This document shows positions 63,551 to 64,000 of a stretch of 64,000 nt of DNA, in pieces (positions within the stretch are counted from its first letter, which is position 1; each line of letters starts with the position of its first letter). Source of the stretch: Bacillus halotolerans (GTDB taxonomy: Bacteria; Bacillota; Bacilli; Bacillales; Bacillaceae); the NCBI RefSeq assembly GCF_001517105.1, contig NZ_LPVF01000008.1, positions 310,001 to 374,000 on the forward strand, in the 5' to 3' direction. Made by a program: the position numbers and the translations under genes. The notes under the pieces were generated by a model. That model saw only the letters and a program-made list of their open reading frames with translations, did not search any database and had not been told where the DNA came from.

Positions 63551-64000
63551 CTATTCTAAAATATCATCAATATATTTCATATATTTCGTCAAAGTAGCCG
63601 GAGAGATGCCAAATTGGGCTGCCGTATCTTTTTTGGTGTCATGTTTGCCATGGGCTTCTTTCCAAATATAGTAGATAGCCGCAGCCCATCCGCTCACATT
63701 TTTCAGCGGCCCCGCTGCGCGGATTTGCTGTATCACATGGAATACCCAGCAGCTCATGACTTCTGTTTTCATCTCATCCTGTTCTGCTTCTTCCAGCAAT
63801 TTAACCGTTTGATAAGCAAAAAGCGCATCCTCTGACACATCTGCTGCTGCGGAATCTCCGTTTAAGAGCAGCTTAACGAAATGGTTTTCAAAAGGAGCGG
63901 TGATGCGCTTCGAGCGTATCACGGCTTCAAGATGCTCCGTTTCACCCTTGGTGCTGCTGATATAATAGGCCGCCAATCGCTGTTCTACTGACGAAGGAAG
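63551..64000 (-). CDS. yvcD: C-terminal part of YvcD, TPR-type protein
   Basis: The reverse-strand frame is open from base 64000 (LPSSVEQRLAAYY...) to the stop at 63551, so about 149 C-terminal residues are in view and the start lies outside; an apparent TTG start at 63976 is internal. The visible part is helical and ends with a helix-turn-helix-like segment (KKDTAAQFGISPATLTKYMK). From its place next to cwlO I take it as YvcD, an uncharacterised tetratricopeptide-repeat protein; no repeat is clear in this fragment. Confidence 0.75.
   Translation of the reverse strand, partial: LPSSVEQRLAAYYISSTKGETEHLEAVIRSKRITAPFENHFVKLLLNGDSAAADVSEDALFAYQTVKLLEEAEQDEMKTEVMSCWVFHVIQQIRAAGPLKNVSGWAAAIYYIWKEAHGKHDTKKDTAAQFGISPATLTKYMKYIDDILE

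Overview
The window is chromosomal DNA of a low-GC Gram-positive of the Bacillus subtilis group. The gene order (yvbW, yvbX, lutABC, yvfU-yvfR, rsbQP, gan, lutR/lutP, sigL, yvfG, eps, clpP, the mdx/mal maltodextrin operon, yvdD-yvdA, yvcT, psdRSAB, yvcN-crh-whiA-mgfK-rapZ-nudF, trxB, cwlO, yvcD) and the protein sequences match that group closely from memory. The exact species cannot be fixed by reading alone. No phage, insertion sequence, CRISPR array or rRNA is visible. There is one tRNA gene, Arg (CCG).

Layout. 1-5.8 kb: a T-box controlled amino-acid permease (cut by the window start), a GH18-like secreted protein and the lactate-utilisation operon lutABC. 6.2-9.6 kb: an ABC exporter with its own NarL-type two-component system. 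9.9-11.9 kb: the rsbQ-rsbP energy-stress input to sigma-B. 12-20 kb: galactan degradation (ganB, ganA, ganQPS, ganR). 20-22.8 kb: lutR and lutP, completing the lactate module. 22.8-24.4 kb: sigL and yvfG. 24.4-32.7 kb: the 3' half of the biofilm exopolysaccharide operon (epsH to epsO plus the tail of epsG). 33-34 kb: tRNA-Arg and clpP. 34-46 kb: maltodextrin uptake and breakdown. 46-50 kb: LOG-like yvdD, MazG-like yvdC, a SulP transporter with a carbonic anhydrase, and a 2-hydroxyacid dehydrogenase. 51-55.5 kb: the PsdRSAB antimicrobial-peptide detoxification module. 55.6-64 kb: a small lipoprotein, the conserved nudF-rapZ-mgfK-whiA-crh cluster, trxB, cwlO and the 3' end of yvcD.

The most notable feature is damage. 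A deletion joins a truncated yvdQ directly to the last 88 codons of epsG, so epsA to epsF, most of epsG and (by comparison with B. subtilis 168 gene order from memory) slrR and the sacB region are missing. In the surviving eps genes, epsK carries a +1 frameshift in a T9 tract. mdxR, the maltodextrin regulator, carries a one-base frameshift in a T7 tract close to its 3' end. Both restore to the expected family lengths (505 and 316 residues) if one base is removed or added. The strain should therefore be unable to make the normal EPS matrix. The two homopolymer shifts could be real slippage mutations or base-calling errors.

Regulatory DNA is unusually readable here: two matching LutR-type operators, two GanR-type palindromes, two near-identical palindromes in the mdx locus, a CtsR box before clpP, a PsdR-type site overlapping the end of psdS, a half-site array before yvfR, a leucine T-box, and many intrinsic terminators. 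I did not find a convincing undescribed multi-gene system; the new information is in the deletion, the frameshifts and the operator pairs.
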